A DNA stretch of 64,000 bases. Origin: Rubrivivax sp. (GTDB lineage: Bacteria; Pseudomonadota; Gammaproteobacteria; Burkholderiales; Burkholderiaceae_C). The notes below the pieces were generated by a model, which did no database searches, was not told where the DNA came from, and saw only the letters and a program-made list of their open reading frames with translations. The stretch covers positions 1 to 64,000 of the forward strand of contig JAHECD010000009.1 in NCBI GenBank assembly GCA_024641945.1, written 5' to 3'. Made by a program: the position numbers and the translations under genes. This document shows positions 51,899 through 60,707 of the stretch, in pieces (within the stretch, counting starts at the first letter, position 1; each line of letters opens with the position of its first letter).

Positions 51899-52888
51899 TC
51901 AATGGGCCGTCTCGGCCGTGCGCCACCAACCGGGCACGTCGGCATTGAGCCGGATCCAGGCGAGGGCCAGCACACCCTGCCCCGCCGCCAGCCGATCGGT
52001 CGCCGCCAGGAGCTGCTGTACGGCCTCGAGCACATCGGCCTGCGAGGCATCGCCCGCGGCCTGAAGGCGCTGTGCGGCCTGCACTTCTAGCTGCCGCGCT
52101 TGAACCCGCTGCAGGTCGGCGGTGGCATTGCGACCGGCATCGACGAGTTGGCGCAGGCTGGACGCCACGTCCTGGCCCGCCTGACGGACGGTCTGCTCGA
52201 CCGACAGCTCGTCGCCCGGCAGTTCGATGGGCGGCAGGTCGGCGGCCGGGCCGATCCATCCGGACAAGCCGCCACGCACGCCGGCCGCGGCCACGTCGGC
52301 GCGGGTCAGCAGCACGACAGCCGGCAGCCGCTGTGGGACGGGCTGGTGAAAGCCGGGCCAGCGTGTGTCGGCGACGGCATCGCGCAGCGCGAACGCGGCA
52401 TCGCCCGGCGCGCCGGCAGTCATCTGCGCCAGCACGTCGGCAAAGTGGTCGCGCAACTGTGCGAATCCTTCGGCACTGCTCGTGGCGCCCGCGATGCGCC
52501 GGTCGAGCTCGGCCAGCGGTTGCGCGGCGTCCCTTCGCGGCGGCTGCGCGGCCAGCAGGTCGCGTGCGTCCTGCGCAGCCTCGCGCAGCGCCAGCGCGTT
52601 GCGCAGACGCAGGCTGTGGATGCGCAGGCCCACGTACGCCGCCGCCACATCGGCCGGCGCCGCGGTCGATGCGCCTTCGCGCGGCGCCTGGGCGCAGGTC
52701 TGCAGCGTATCCAGCGCTGCTTCGTCGAAGCCGGTCCACCAGGAGTTCGACGCCGTCACCACCGGCGGCGGCGCGCCTGGTTCGATGCCGGGTTGCCATG
52801 CCTGTTCGGTCGCGGCCGCGGCCGGAAAGACCGCGCCGCCCAGCGAGATCGTTGCGACGAATAGCGGAATGACCAGGCGTCGATTCAT
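51899..52888 (-). CDS. Short TolC/NodT-like outer-membrane efflux protein
   Basis: ATG 52888 starts a 329-residue protein with signal peptide (LVIPLFVATISLGGAVFPAA). It opens with SNSWWTGFDEAALDTL, the usual first motif of NodT-type efflux channels, then helices such as AYVGLRIHSLRLRNALALRE, and the second-half block RQLEVQAAQRLQAAGDASQA. Full TolC-like channels have about 460 residues; part of the barrel and helices is missing, and there is no lipobox Cys. No efflux pump genes are adjacent. It may be a reduced or decaying channel. Confidence 0.6.
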   Translation of the reverse strand: MNRRLVIPLFVATISLGGAVFPAAAATEQAWQPGIEPGAPPPVVTASNSWWTGFDEAALDTLQTCAQAPREGASTAAPADVAAAYVGLRIHSLRLRNALALREAAQDARDLLAAQPPRRDAAQPLAELDRRIAGATSSAEGFAQLRDHFADVLAQMTAGAPGDAAFALRDAVADTRWPGFHQPVPQRLPAVVLLTRADVAAAGVRGGLSGWIGPAADLPPIELPGDELSVEQTVRQAGQDVASSLRQLVDAGRNATADLQRVQARQLEVQAAQRLQAAGDASQADVLEAVQQLLAATDRLAAGQGVLALAWIRLNADVPGWWRTAETAH

Positions 52889-52990
52889 CGCGGAATCCGA
52901 AAATGCAGTCACCGCACTCTGGCGCCGGGCCGTGCGCGGCGTGCTGCCGCCGCGTCAAGATTCGTAAACCGGGCCGAGTCGGCCTCGCGC

Positions 52991-53875
52991 TCAACGGCTG
53001 CGCGCAGCGTTCTCGCGGATGCCGTCGGCAAAATGCTCGAGCAGCGGCGCGGGCAGGTCGTGCCCCATGCCGGGCACGATGTCGGACACCGCGCCGTCGA
53101 TGCGCGCGGCCAGGTCCTGCCCGCAGGCCACCGGCACGAGCGGATCGTCCCGCCCATGGATGATTCGCGTCGGCGCGGCAATCCGCCGCAGCAGCGGTGT
53201 ACGGTCACCGTCGGCAATGATGGCCAGCAACTGGCGTGCAACACCCGCCGGGTGGTACGCCCGCCGCACGTTGGCGAGCAGGCGCGCGTGCAGCCACGCG
53301 GGATCGGGCGGATAGGCCGGGCTGCCAATGATGCCGAGCACACGCTGCAGATGTGACGCGGCGGCTTCGGGGTCGTTGCCCTGCGGCCGCGACATCAATG
53401 CGCGCCGCACCGCCAGGCTCGGCTGCGGCAGCCGGCGCGAACCCGACGTGGTCATCATCAGGGTCAGGCTCTTCAGGCGATGCGCATGGCCCGCCGCAAC
53501 GTGCTGCGCGATCATGCCGCCCATCGACGCGCCGCAGACATGTGCGCGCTCGATGCCCAGCGCATCGAGCACACCCACCGCGTCGGCCGCCATGTCGGCC
53601 AGCGCATACGGGCTCCTGACCGGCAGGTGCAGCGAATGCCGGAGTGCCGCCCACACCAGGCTGGGGACGTCCCGATCGTCGAAATATCGGCTCAGCCCGA
53701 TGTCGCGGTTGTCGAACCGGACGACGCGGAACCCGCGCACCACGAGCAACTGCACCAGCTCCTCGGGCCAGCCGACGAGCTGCATGCCAAGGCCCATGAT
53801 CATGAGCAGCGGCTCGGCGCCCGCCGGGCCCTGGTCGTCGACCTCGATCTCGATGCCGTTGGCCACGACCCTCAT
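52991..53875 (-). CDS. Alpha/beta hydrolase
   Basis: The 294-residue protein has the canonical fold: PLLMIMGLGMQLVGWPEELV (oxyanion region), VVRFDNRDIGLSRYFD, nucleophile elbow ERAHVCGASMGGMIAQHVAA, acid in RIIHGRDDPLVPVACG and His in VPGMGHDLPAPL. It is close to the esterase/aclacinomycin-methylesterase-like group. The substrate is unknown. It is 13 bases downstream of a second hydrolase gene, so both may serve lipid or ester turnover with the downstream-oriented DGAT cluster. Confidence 0.9.
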   Translation of the reverse strand: MRVVANGIEIEVDDQGPAGAEPLLMIMGLGMQLVGWPEELVQLLVVRGFRVVRFDNRDIGLSRYFDDRDVPSLVWAALRHSLHLPVRSPYALADMAADAVGVLDALGIERAHVCGASMGGMIAQHVAAGHAHRLKSLTLMMTTSGSRRLPQPSLAVRRALMSRPQGNDPEAAASHLQRVLGIIGSPAYPPDPAWLHARLLANVRRAYHPAGVARQLLAIIADGDRTPLLRRIAAPTRIIHGRDDPLVPVACGQDLAARIDGAVSDIVPGMGHDLPAPLLEHFADGIRENAARSR

Positions 53876-53888
53876 GCGGCTGCGGCCA

Positions 53889-54719
53889 TCAATACGTCTC
53901 CGTCACGGATTCGGGCTGGTGCGCCACCTTGAAGAACCAGCGCCGCGCGCCCTGCACGTCGAACCGTTTCCAATGTGCGGGGTCCTGGCGCAGGCGGTCG
54001 AAGATCGCATACAGCGCCAGTGGGTTCATGCCCATGCCGAGATGGCTCGCGTGGACCTCGATGTTCTCGGTATGGGCGTGCCTGGTCGGATTGATGCTGC
54101 ACTGCCAGGACACGACGCCATCGGTCTTGCTGTAGATCGACGTGGTCGGCACGGGCGGCGGCTTGCGCACCTCGGCGAGCAGGTCCTCGTCGTGCGGCTG
54201 GTGCCCGCTGACGAATTGGTAGAAGCGCCACGCATTGGTGGCCTTGGGGTGGCCGGTAAAGGGCGTCCCCAGCGTGATGACGCAGCGCACGAGGTCGGGC
54301 ACTTCCTTGGCCATCTCACGGGCGTAGATGCCGCCCAGGCTCCAACCGAGGAGGCTCACACGCCCGCCGTGGCGCGAGTGCACTTTTTCGATCAGCGAAC
54401 GGCACTGCTCGAGCACGCCTTCGCGCGGTCCGAGGTTGAGGCCCTGGTCCCAGGGATAGGGCGAATAGCCCTGGTGTCGAAGGAAGCTGCGCAGCGCGAA
54501 GGTGCTGGTGTCGCCGGCACCGAGGCCGGGAAAGACGATCACCGCGTGGCCGTCGCCCGATGGCAAGCGCGACATCCACGGCGATACGGCCATCAGCGCG
54601 AGCGCTTCCCAAGGCGCCCGCGCCTCCATCATCATGAGCCAGGCGTTCGGCGCGCCGGCGGCCACGTCGCCATCGTCGTGCGGCGCGGGCGGCGGTTTGC
54701 TTCGATGCAGAAATGACAT
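53889..54719 (-). CDS. Alpha/beta hydrolase, lipase-like
   Basis: The 276-residue protein has VIVFPGLGAGDTSTFALRSF, the nucleophile elbow RVSLLGWSLGGIYAREMAKE (G-x-S-x-G) and LGTPFTGHPKATNAWRFYQF. This PGRP-free lipase-like arrangement is typical of esterases acting on lipids. Asp in YSKTDGVVSW and His in VHASHLGMGMNP complete the triad. It follows the wax ester synthase/DGAT gene by 30 bases, suggesting a role in neutral-lipid metabolism. Confidence 0.85.
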   Translation of the reverse strand: MSFLHRSKPPPAPHDDGDVAAGAPNAWLMMMEARAPWEALALMAVSPWMSRLPSGDGHAVIVFPGLGAGDTSTFALRSFLRHQGYSPYPWDQGLNLGPREGVLEQCRSLIEKVHSRHGGRVSLLGWSLGGIYAREMAKEVPDLVRCVITLGTPFTGHPKATNAWRFYQFVSGHQPHDEDLLAEVRKPPPVPTTSIYSKTDGVVSWQCSINPTRHAHTENIEVHASHLGMGMNPLALYAIFDRLRQDPAHWKRFDVQGARRWFFKVAHQPESVTETY

Positions 54720-54749
54720 GCAAGCAGTGTCGGGGGTGTTGCTCCGATC

Positions 54750-56414
54750 CTAGCGAGAACGGCGCCGCGGGGCTGGAGCGCTTGCCCTATTCTTGCGTGT
54801 CACACCGGCGACAGTTCTCGACACGGCCTGGTCGATGGCCGCGTCGACGATTCCGCGTGCGGCGCGCGGCAGCGCCTGCCCCACGGTCTTGCCGACCAGG
54901 CCCCCCACGGCGCCGGTGATCGAGCGCGTGGCACGACTCACGCGTTCGACGGTCGATTCGTCGTCGGCCTCGCCCGGCAACGACAGCGCCCGCAGGTCGT
55001 CGAAGGCGATCTCGATCGCCTGCGCCAACGCCTTGACATCGGGCATGGCCTGGGCATCGGCGATCAGGCCGAAATCGAGCGACTGGTCGTAGCTCTGCAC
55101 GGTGATGTTCAGCGCCATGCCGTGCACCACGATCGAAGTGGGGTAGTTGGTGAGCATGTGCGCGCCCGCCATGTACAGCGGCACCGGAGGCCCGGGCACG
55201 TTGGAGATGACCACATTGGCCACCTGCGGAATCTTGTCGGCCACCTTGGCCTTGCCGTAAAGCGCCGCCGCAGCTTCCATCAGCCAGGGCACGCCGAGCG
55301 ACGGGAAATCGGTCGGCAGGATGCTCTTGACGCTGCCCATCGTGCTCTTCATGGCCGCGGTAGCCGCCTTCACATGCTCGAGCCGCTGGTGCGTGTCGGC
55401 GATATTCGTGCCCAGGCTGATGAGGCTCATCGACGCCTGGTTGTCGCTCGTCGAGTCGCCTGCCTCGCGCAGCGAGATCGGCACCGCCGCGATCAGGCTC
55501 TTGCGCGGCAACGTGCGCTTCTTGCTGAAGTAGCGCCGCAGCGCGCTCGAGCACACCATCAGCACCATGTCGTTGATGGTGGCACCGTGCTGCCGGCCGA
55601 GCGCCTTGAGTTCCTTCAGCGGCAACGTGACGGCGGCAAAGGCGCGACCGGGGGTGATCGACACATTGAACGGCGTCTTCGGCGCGAGCGTGAGGTTGCT
55701 CGGGCGCTTCTTGCCGCCAAACAAGGCCGTGCCGCCGATCGCCGTGCGGGCCGCACCGGAGAGCGTGCCGACCGTCGACGGCAACCCCTTGACGATGCCC
55801 GAGACCTGCGCGATCTGGTTGGCCAGTGCGCCGCGCAGCATCTCGGTCATGTCGAGCCTGAAGGTCTTGGTGCGCCTCGATGGCCGCAATTCGATGGCGC
55901 GCGGCTCCGGCGACGTGTCGAGCAGCACGTTGGCCAGTGCCACCGCGGCCTGGCCATCGACGGCCGCATGGTGCAACTGGGTGTAGAGCGCGACCCGCTT
56001 GCACCCGTTGGCGCCCGGCGCGAGGCCTTCGAAGACATGCATCTTCCAGAGCGGTCGGCGGCGGTCGAGCAGCACCGGATGCAAGAGCCCCACCTGCGTC
56101 TCCAATGCGGCCAGGCCGTCGCCGCTGCGCGCGTCCTTGGGCAGCTTGATCTCGACGATGTGCTTGGTGAGGTCGGGCTCGGCATCGACCCAGGCCGGAT
56201 TCGCCAGGTTCAGCGGCATCCACCACAGGCGCCGGCGCAGCACCGGTGCGGCCTGCAGGCGCGACGCGATGTGTTTGCGCAGGTCACGCACGAAACGGCC
56301 CTTGTAGCCCTCGGGAAGCTCCAGGACGTGCAGCGCGCCCACGTGCATGGGCATCTCCGGCGTTTCGAGATAGAGGAAAGAGGCATCCAGGCCGGACAGC
56401 TGCTTCATGGTCAT
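54750..56414 (-). CDS. Wax ester synthase/diacylglycerol acyltransferase
   Basis: ATG 56414 (MTMKQLSGLDASFLYLETPE) has CAGGAG upstream. The 554-residue enzyme has the catalytic HHxxxDG motif in YTQLHHAAVDGQAAVALANV, the conserved VPISLREAG, and the family end VISNVPGPPVPLYMAGAHML. It makes wax esters or triacylglycerol from acyl-CoA. About 70 extra residues at the C-terminus are Gly/Ala-rich with a basic tail (GAVGGLVGKTVGQALPRAAR), perhaps a membrane or lipid-droplet anchor. A lipase-like gene follows. Confidence 0.93.
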   Translation of the reverse strand: MTMKQLSGLDASFLYLETPEMPMHVGALHVLELPEGYKGRFVRDLRKHIASRLQAAPVLRRRLWWMPLNLANPAWVDAEPDLTKHIVEIKLPKDARSGDGLAALETQVGLLHPVLLDRRRPLWKMHVFEGLAPGANGCKRVALYTQLHHAAVDGQAAVALANVLLDTSPEPRAIELRPSRRTKTFRLDMTEMLRGALANQIAQVSGIVKGLPSTVGTLSGAARTAIGGTALFGGKKRPSNLTLAPKTPFNVSITPGRAFAAVTLPLKELKALGRQHGATINDMVLMVCSSALRRYFSKKRTLPRKSLIAAVPISLREAGDSTSDNQASMSLISLGTNIADTHQRLEHVKAATAAMKSTMGSVKSILPTDFPSLGVPWLMEAAAALYGKAKVADKIPQVANVVISNVPGPPVPLYMAGAHMLTNYPTSIVVHGMALNITVQSYDQSLDFGLIADAQAMPDVKALAQAIEIAFDDLRALSLPGEADDESTVERVSRATRSITGAVGGLVGKTVGQALPRAARGIVDAAIDQAVSRTVAGVTRKNRASAPAPRRRSR

Positions 56415-56476
56415 CGGGGCTCCTGGCAAAGGCCAAGCCGATGCTAGGCCGCGCGACGCTTGCCCCGGCCCCGGGC

Positions 56477-57373
56477 TCACCCTATGGCGGGCCGGCGTAT
56501 CGACAAGGCCGCATTCGCCGCCAGCGCGCCGAGCACCAGCGCCCCACCGCCGAGTGAGGCCACGCCCGGTGCCTCGCCCGCACCGAGCCAGGCCCAGGCG
56601 ACACCGAAGACCACCTCGAGCAGCGACAGCAGCGACGCCTCGGGCGCACTGAGCGCACGTGCCGCGCTGACCGCCATCAGGCACGGCACCGCCAGTTGCA
56701 CGACACCAAGCAAGCCGAGCAAACCCAGGTCGTGCGGCGACGCCGCGAAGGGCAGCGCCGGCGCCAACGTGGCCATCGCAGAGAGCGCCGCGCCGACCAT
56801 CACGGCGGCCAGCATGTCGCCCTGCTGCGCACCGCCGGGCGAGCGCGCGGCGGTGTGCTGCAACAGCGTCCAATTGGCGGCCGCGGCCAGCGGCACACCG
56901 AGCGCCACCAGCGTGCCCAGCAGGTGGCGCGGGTCGCCGGCGCTGATCTGGCTGCCGTACATCCAGGCAATGCCGACGCCGGCGAGCAGCACCGCGCCCC
57001 AGGTGTGTGCGGGCATCCGATGACCGAGCGCGACCCGGGCAAGCAGTGCCGTGAAGATCGGTGCGAGCGACATCGTGATCAACACGTTGGCGACCGTGGT
57101 CAACGTGAGCGCCAGCATGAAATTGGTGTACATCACCGACCAGCACAACGCCGACAGCCAGAGGGCACGCCCGCCCGTGCGCACCGATCGCCACAGCGCC
57201 GCGGGTCCCCGCAGCCACGACAGCAGCACGACCAGCGCCAGCGCGTTGAACAAGCTGCGCCAGAACGTGACTTCGAAGCTGCGCGCCGCCTCGAGATGGC
57301 GCGTGACCACGCCGGCGATGCTCCACATGAGCGTCGCCGCCAGCATCAGAAGAAGAGCGCGCCGATGGGTCAC
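56477..57373 (-). CDS. EamA/DMT-family transporter
   Basis: The 298-residue protein has ten hydrophobic helices in two EamA repeats, beginning ALLLMLAATLMWSIAGVVTR and SLFNALALVVLLSWLRG. Internal repeats FMLALTLTTVANVLITMSLA and ARALSAPEASLLSLLEVVFG are typical. Inner-membrane exporter of unknown substrate. It is distinct in sequence from the DMT gene at 8186. Confidence 0.87.
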   Translation of the reverse strand: MTHRRALLLMLAATLMWSIAGVVTRHLEAARSFEVTFWRSLFNALALVVLLSWLRGPAALWRSVRTGGRALWLSALCWSVMYTNFMLALTLTTVANVLITMSLAPIFTALLARVALGHRMPAHTWGAVLLAGVGIAWMYGSQISAGDPRHLLGTLVALGVPLAAAANWTLLQHTAARSPGGAQQGDMLAAVMVGAALSAMATLAPALPFAASPHDLGLLGLLGVVQLAVPCLMAVSAARALSAPEASLLSLLEVVFGVAWAWLGAGEAPGVASLGGGALVLGALAANAALSIRRPAIG

Positions 57374-57483
57374 GACGGTTCGGGGAATCGCAGGGCGGTC
57401 CGGGTTTCAGGCCAATCACGACCCGCCGCCCGGTGGGGAGCCGCGGGCGCCGGGGATCGCCGGCGGCGTGGTGAAGGACGCGG

Positions 57484-59301
57484 TTACGCGGCTTCGCGGC
57501 TGGCGCGCTTGCGATCGTGTTCCTTCAGCCAGCGCTTGCGGATCCGGATCGACTTTGGCGTGATCTCCACCAATTCGTCGTCGGCGATGAACTCCACCGC
57601 GTACTCCAGCGTGAGCTGGATCGGCGGCGTGATCTTGATGGCGTCTTCCTTGCCGCTGACGCGGAAGTTGGTGAGCTGTTTCTGGCGCACGGCGTTGACG
57701 ACGAGATCGTTGTCGCGGCTGTGGATGCCCACGATCATGCCCTCGTAGACCGGATCGCCCGGCTTGACGAACATGCGGCCGCGGTCGTCGAGCTTGCCGA
57801 GCGCGTAGGTCACGATCTCGCCGTCGTCCATGCTGATCAGCACGCCGTTCTTGCGCCCCTCGATGTCGCCCTTGAAGGCCTCGTAGCCGTCGAAGATGTG
57901 GCTCATCAGGCCCGTGCCGCGCGTGAGCGTGAGGAATTCGCCCTGGAAGCCGATGAGGCCGCGCGCCGGGATGCGGTATTCCAGCCGCACGCGCCCGCGC
58001 CCGTCGGGCTGCATGTCCACGAGCTCGCCCTTGCGCAGGCCGAGCTCCTGCATCACGCCGCCCTGGTGGGTGTCTTCCACGTCCACCGTCAGCAGCTCGA
58101 TCGGCTCGTGTTTCTCGCCATTCACGTCGTGCAGCAGCACACGCGGGCGGGAGACGGCCAGTTCATAGCCCTCGCGCCGCATGTTCTCGAGCAGGATCGT
58201 CAGGTGCAGCTCGCCGCGGCCGTTCACCTCGAAGATGCCGTCCTCATCGGTGTCGTTGACACGCAGCGCGACGTTGCTCTGCAGCTCGCGGTCGAGCCGG
58301 TCGCGCAGCTGGCGGCTGGTGACGAACTTGCCTTCGCGCCCGGCCAGGGGCGAGTTGTTGACGCAGAAATTCATCGTCAGCGTGGGTTCGTCGATGCGCA
58401 GCATCGGCAGCGGGCGCGGCTCGTCCAGGCTCGTGATCGTCACGCCGATGCCGATGTCCTCGATGCCGTTGATGAGCACGATGTCGCCCGGGCCGGCGAC
58501 CTCCGCCTGCATGCGCTCCAGCCCCTCGAACTTGAGCACCTGGTTGATGCGAGCCTTGCGTGGTGTGCTGTCCGGGCCTTCGTAGACGGCCACGTCGGTG
58601 CCCGGACGCAAGGTGCCACTGTGAATACGGCCCACGCCGATACGGCCCACGTAGGTCGAATATTCGAGCGAGCAGATCTGCAACTGCAGCGGCTCGTTCT
58701 CGTCGCCCTCGTGCGGCGGCACGTACTGCAGCACGGCCTCGAACAGCGGCGCCAGGTCGGTACCCACCTCGCCCGGCTCCATCGTCGCCCAGCCGTTCAG
58801 GCCCGAGGCGTAGACGACGGGAAAGTCGAGCTGGCTCTCGGTGGCACCGAGCTTGTCGAAGAGGTCGAACGTGGCGTTGATCACATAGTCCACGCGCGAG
58901 CCCGGGCGATCGACCTTGTTCACGACGACGATCGGCTTCAGCCCGAGCGCGAGCGCCTTCTTCGTCACGAAGCGCGTCTGCGGCATCGGGCCCTCGACCG
59001 CATCGACCAGCAGCAGCACGCCGTCGACCATCGACAGCACACGCTCGACCTCGCCGCCGAAGTCGGCGTGGCCGGGGGTGTCGACGATGTTGATGTGCGT
59101 GCCCTGCCAGGTGACGGCGCAGTTCTTGGCCAGGATCGTGATGCCACGTTCCTTCTCCAGGTCGTTGCTGTCCATCACGCGCTCGGCCACCTTCTCGTTC
59201 TCGCGGAAGGTGCCGCTCTGGCGCAGGAGCTGGTCCACGAGCGTGGTCTTGCCATGGTCGACGTGCGCGATGATGGCGATGTTGCGAATCTGCTTGTTCA
59301 T
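57484..59301 (-). CDS. typA: Translational GTPase TypA/BipA
   Basis: The 605-residue protein has G1 [19 protein letters not shown]2 [16 protein letters not shown]3 [15 protein letters not shown] and G4 [11 protein letters not shown], then domains II, III and V and the BipA-specific C-terminal domain ([20 protein letters not shown]). It assists 50S assembly and stress adaptation, notably at low temperature. It lies at the end of the nusA-infB-rbfA-truB-typA block, nine bases after truB. Confidence 0.97.
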   Translation of the reverse strand: MNKQIRNIAIIAHVDHGKTTLVDQLLRQSGTFRENEKVAERVMDSNDLEKERGITILAKNCAVTWQGTHINIVDTPGHADFGGEVERVLSMVDGVLLLVDAVEGPMPQTRFVTKKALALGLKPIVVVNKVDRPGSRVDYVINATFDLFDKLGATESQLDFPVVYASGLNGWATMEPGEVGTDLAPLFEAVLQYVPPHEGDENEPLQLQICSLEYSTYVGRIGVGRIHSGTLRPGTDVAVYEGPDSTPRKARINQVLKFEGLERMQAEVAGPGDIVLINGIEDIGIGVTITSLDEPRPLPMLRIDEPTLTMNFCVNNSPLAGREGKFVTSRQLRDRLDRELQSNVALRVNDTDEDGIFEVNGRGELHLTILLENMRREGYELAVSRPRVLLHDVNGEKHEPIELLTVDVEDTHQGGVMQELGLRKGELVDMQPDGRGRVRLEYRIPARGLIGFQGEFLTLTRGTGLMSHIFDGYEAFKGDIEGRKNGVLISMDDGEIVTYALGKLDDRGRMFVKPGDPVYEGMIVGIHSRDNDLVVNAVRQKQLTNFRVSGKEDAIKITPPIQLTLEYAVEFIADDELVEITPKSIRIRKRWLKEHDRKRASREAA

Positions 59302-59309
59302 GGTGTTCG

Positions 59310-60263
59310 TCAGGCGGCCAGCGCCTGGACTTCGAGGGGACTGAGGAGCCGGTCGGCGATGAGTTCGCCTGCGGTGATGTGGGCGCTGCCTAGAAAGACG
59401 TCTTGCGCGGCGCCCCGCGCGGCATTCGTCGTGGGATTCGGTGCCGGGCCGTAGACCCGCACGGCCGGCGCGTCGGACAGCTGCACCCGACGGCGCAACC
59501 CCGAGAGGAACCGCCCGGCCTCGTCGTCGGGCAGATGCACCGCAGGCCAGTTCAGCAGCAGGCTGTCGGCCGGGCGCAGCAGGGCCTCGCGCGCCGGCTC
59601 GTCGAGAGCGGCCAGTTGGTCGAGCGACACCGCATCATCGAGCTGCAGCGCGCCGACGGCCGTGCGGCGCAACGCGCTCAAGTGCGCGCCGCAGCCGAGC
59701 GCCTCGCCCAGGTCCTCGGCCAGGGTGCGCACGTAAGTACCTTTGCTGCAGGTGACGTCGAGCACCAGGCGCTCGGCCTGCCACTCGACGCATGCCAGCC
59801 GGTGGATCACCACGGCGCGCGGTGCGCGCACGATCTCGACCCCGGCGCGGGCATATTCATAGAGGGCCTTGCCTTCGTGCTTGAGCGCCGACTGCATCGG
59901 CGGCACCTGCTCGATGGCGCCTGTGAAGCGGTCCAGCGCGGCATCGAGCGCGGCGCGGTCGAAGTCCAGCGGGCGCTCGCGCAGGATCTCGCCTTCGAGG
60001 TCGCCGCCGGTGCGCGTGACGCCGAGATGCAGCGTGGCGCGGTAGGTCTTGTCCGCCTCCAGGCTGACCTGCGAGAACTTGGTCGCGGCGCCGAAGCACA
60101 GCGGCAACAGGCCCGAGGCCAAGGGGTCGAGCGTGCCCGTGTGCCCGCCTTTCTCGGCGCGCAAGAGCCGCTTGGCCTTCCACAGCGCATCGTGGCTGGA
60201 CAGGCCCAACGGCTTGTCGAGCAGCAGCACGCCGTGCACGGGACGCCGCGCGACCTTGTTCAT
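59310..60263 (-). CDS. truB: tRNA pseudouridine(55) synthase TruB
   Basis: ATG 60263 ([20 protein letters not shown]) overlaps the rbfA stop as ATGA, so the longer frame is not used. The 317-residue enzyme has the [18 protein letters not shown] start, the catalytic Asp in [20 protein letters not shown] and [20 protein letters not shown]. It makes pseudouridine 55 in the T-loop of tRNAs. Confidence 0.96.
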   Translation of the reverse strand: MNKVARRPVHGVLLLDKPLGLSSHDALWKAKRLLRAEKGGHTGTLDPLASGLLPLCFGAATKFSQVSLEADKTYRATLHLGVTRTGGDLEGEILRERPLDFDRAALDAALDRFTGAIEQVPPMQSALKHEGKALYEYARAGVEIVRAPRAVVIHRLACVEWQAERLVLDVTCSKGTYVRTLAEDLGEALGCGAHLSALRRTAVGALQLDDAVSLDQLAALDEPAREALLRPADSLLLNWPAVHLPDDEAGRFLSGLRRRVQLSDAPAVRVYGPAPNPTTNAARGAAQDVFLGSAHITAGELIADRLLSPLEVQALAA

Positions 60264-60631
60264 CAGTCGTCCTTCGCGCGCGTGGCGTTGGCGCGCGCGA
60301 TCAGCGCATTGAGGTCCGCGGCACGCTCGGTGGTGCGGTCGAAATGGAAGTGCAGCGTCGGCACGGTGTGGATCTGCAGGCGCTTGAACAGGCCGTTGCG
60401 CAAGAAGCCGGCGGCCTCGTTGAGCGCGGTCTCGCACGCCTCGTGGTCGCCCACGAGCAACGAGAACAGCACCTTCGCGTGGGCGTAGTCGGCCGAGACC
60501 TCGACCGCATTGATCGTGACCATGCCGATGCGCGGGTCCTTCAGCTCGCGAATCAGCTCGGCCAGATCGCGCTGGATCTGGTCGGCGATGCGGAAGCTGC
60601 GATTGGGGATGGCTCTTTTGTGGCGTGTCAT
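60263..60631 (-). CDS. rbfA: Ribosome-binding factor A
   Basis: The 122-residue protein [20 protein letters not shown]... has the KH-like fold, ending in [20 protein letters not shown]. It assists 16S rRNA 5' processing and cold adaptation by binding the 30S. It sits between infB and truB as usual and overlaps truB by one base of start and stop. Confidence 0.96.
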   Translation of the reverse strand: MTRHKRAIPNRSFRIADQIQRDLAELIRELKDPRIGMVTINAVEVSADYAHAKVLFSLLVGDHEACETALNEAAGFLRNGLFKRLQIHTVPTLHFHFDRTTERAADLNALIARANATRAKDD

Positions 60632-60652
60632 CGGGTGGACCCCTTCAACGAC

Positions 60653-60684
60653 AAACCCCGCCGTCTGGGCAGAGGGCGGGGTTT
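60653..60684 (-). terminator. GC hairpin between infB and rbfA
   Basis: AAACCCCGCC and GGCGGGGTTT form a perfect 10-bp stem with a 12-base loop, 24 bases after the infB stop and 22 bases before rbfA. On the minus strand the stem ends in TTT followed by G, so it could be an intrinsic terminator or attenuator that lowers rbfA-truB expression. Confidence 0.6.
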
Positions 60685-60707
60685 GCTCGGGTGAGGCGAA
60701 CTCCGCA

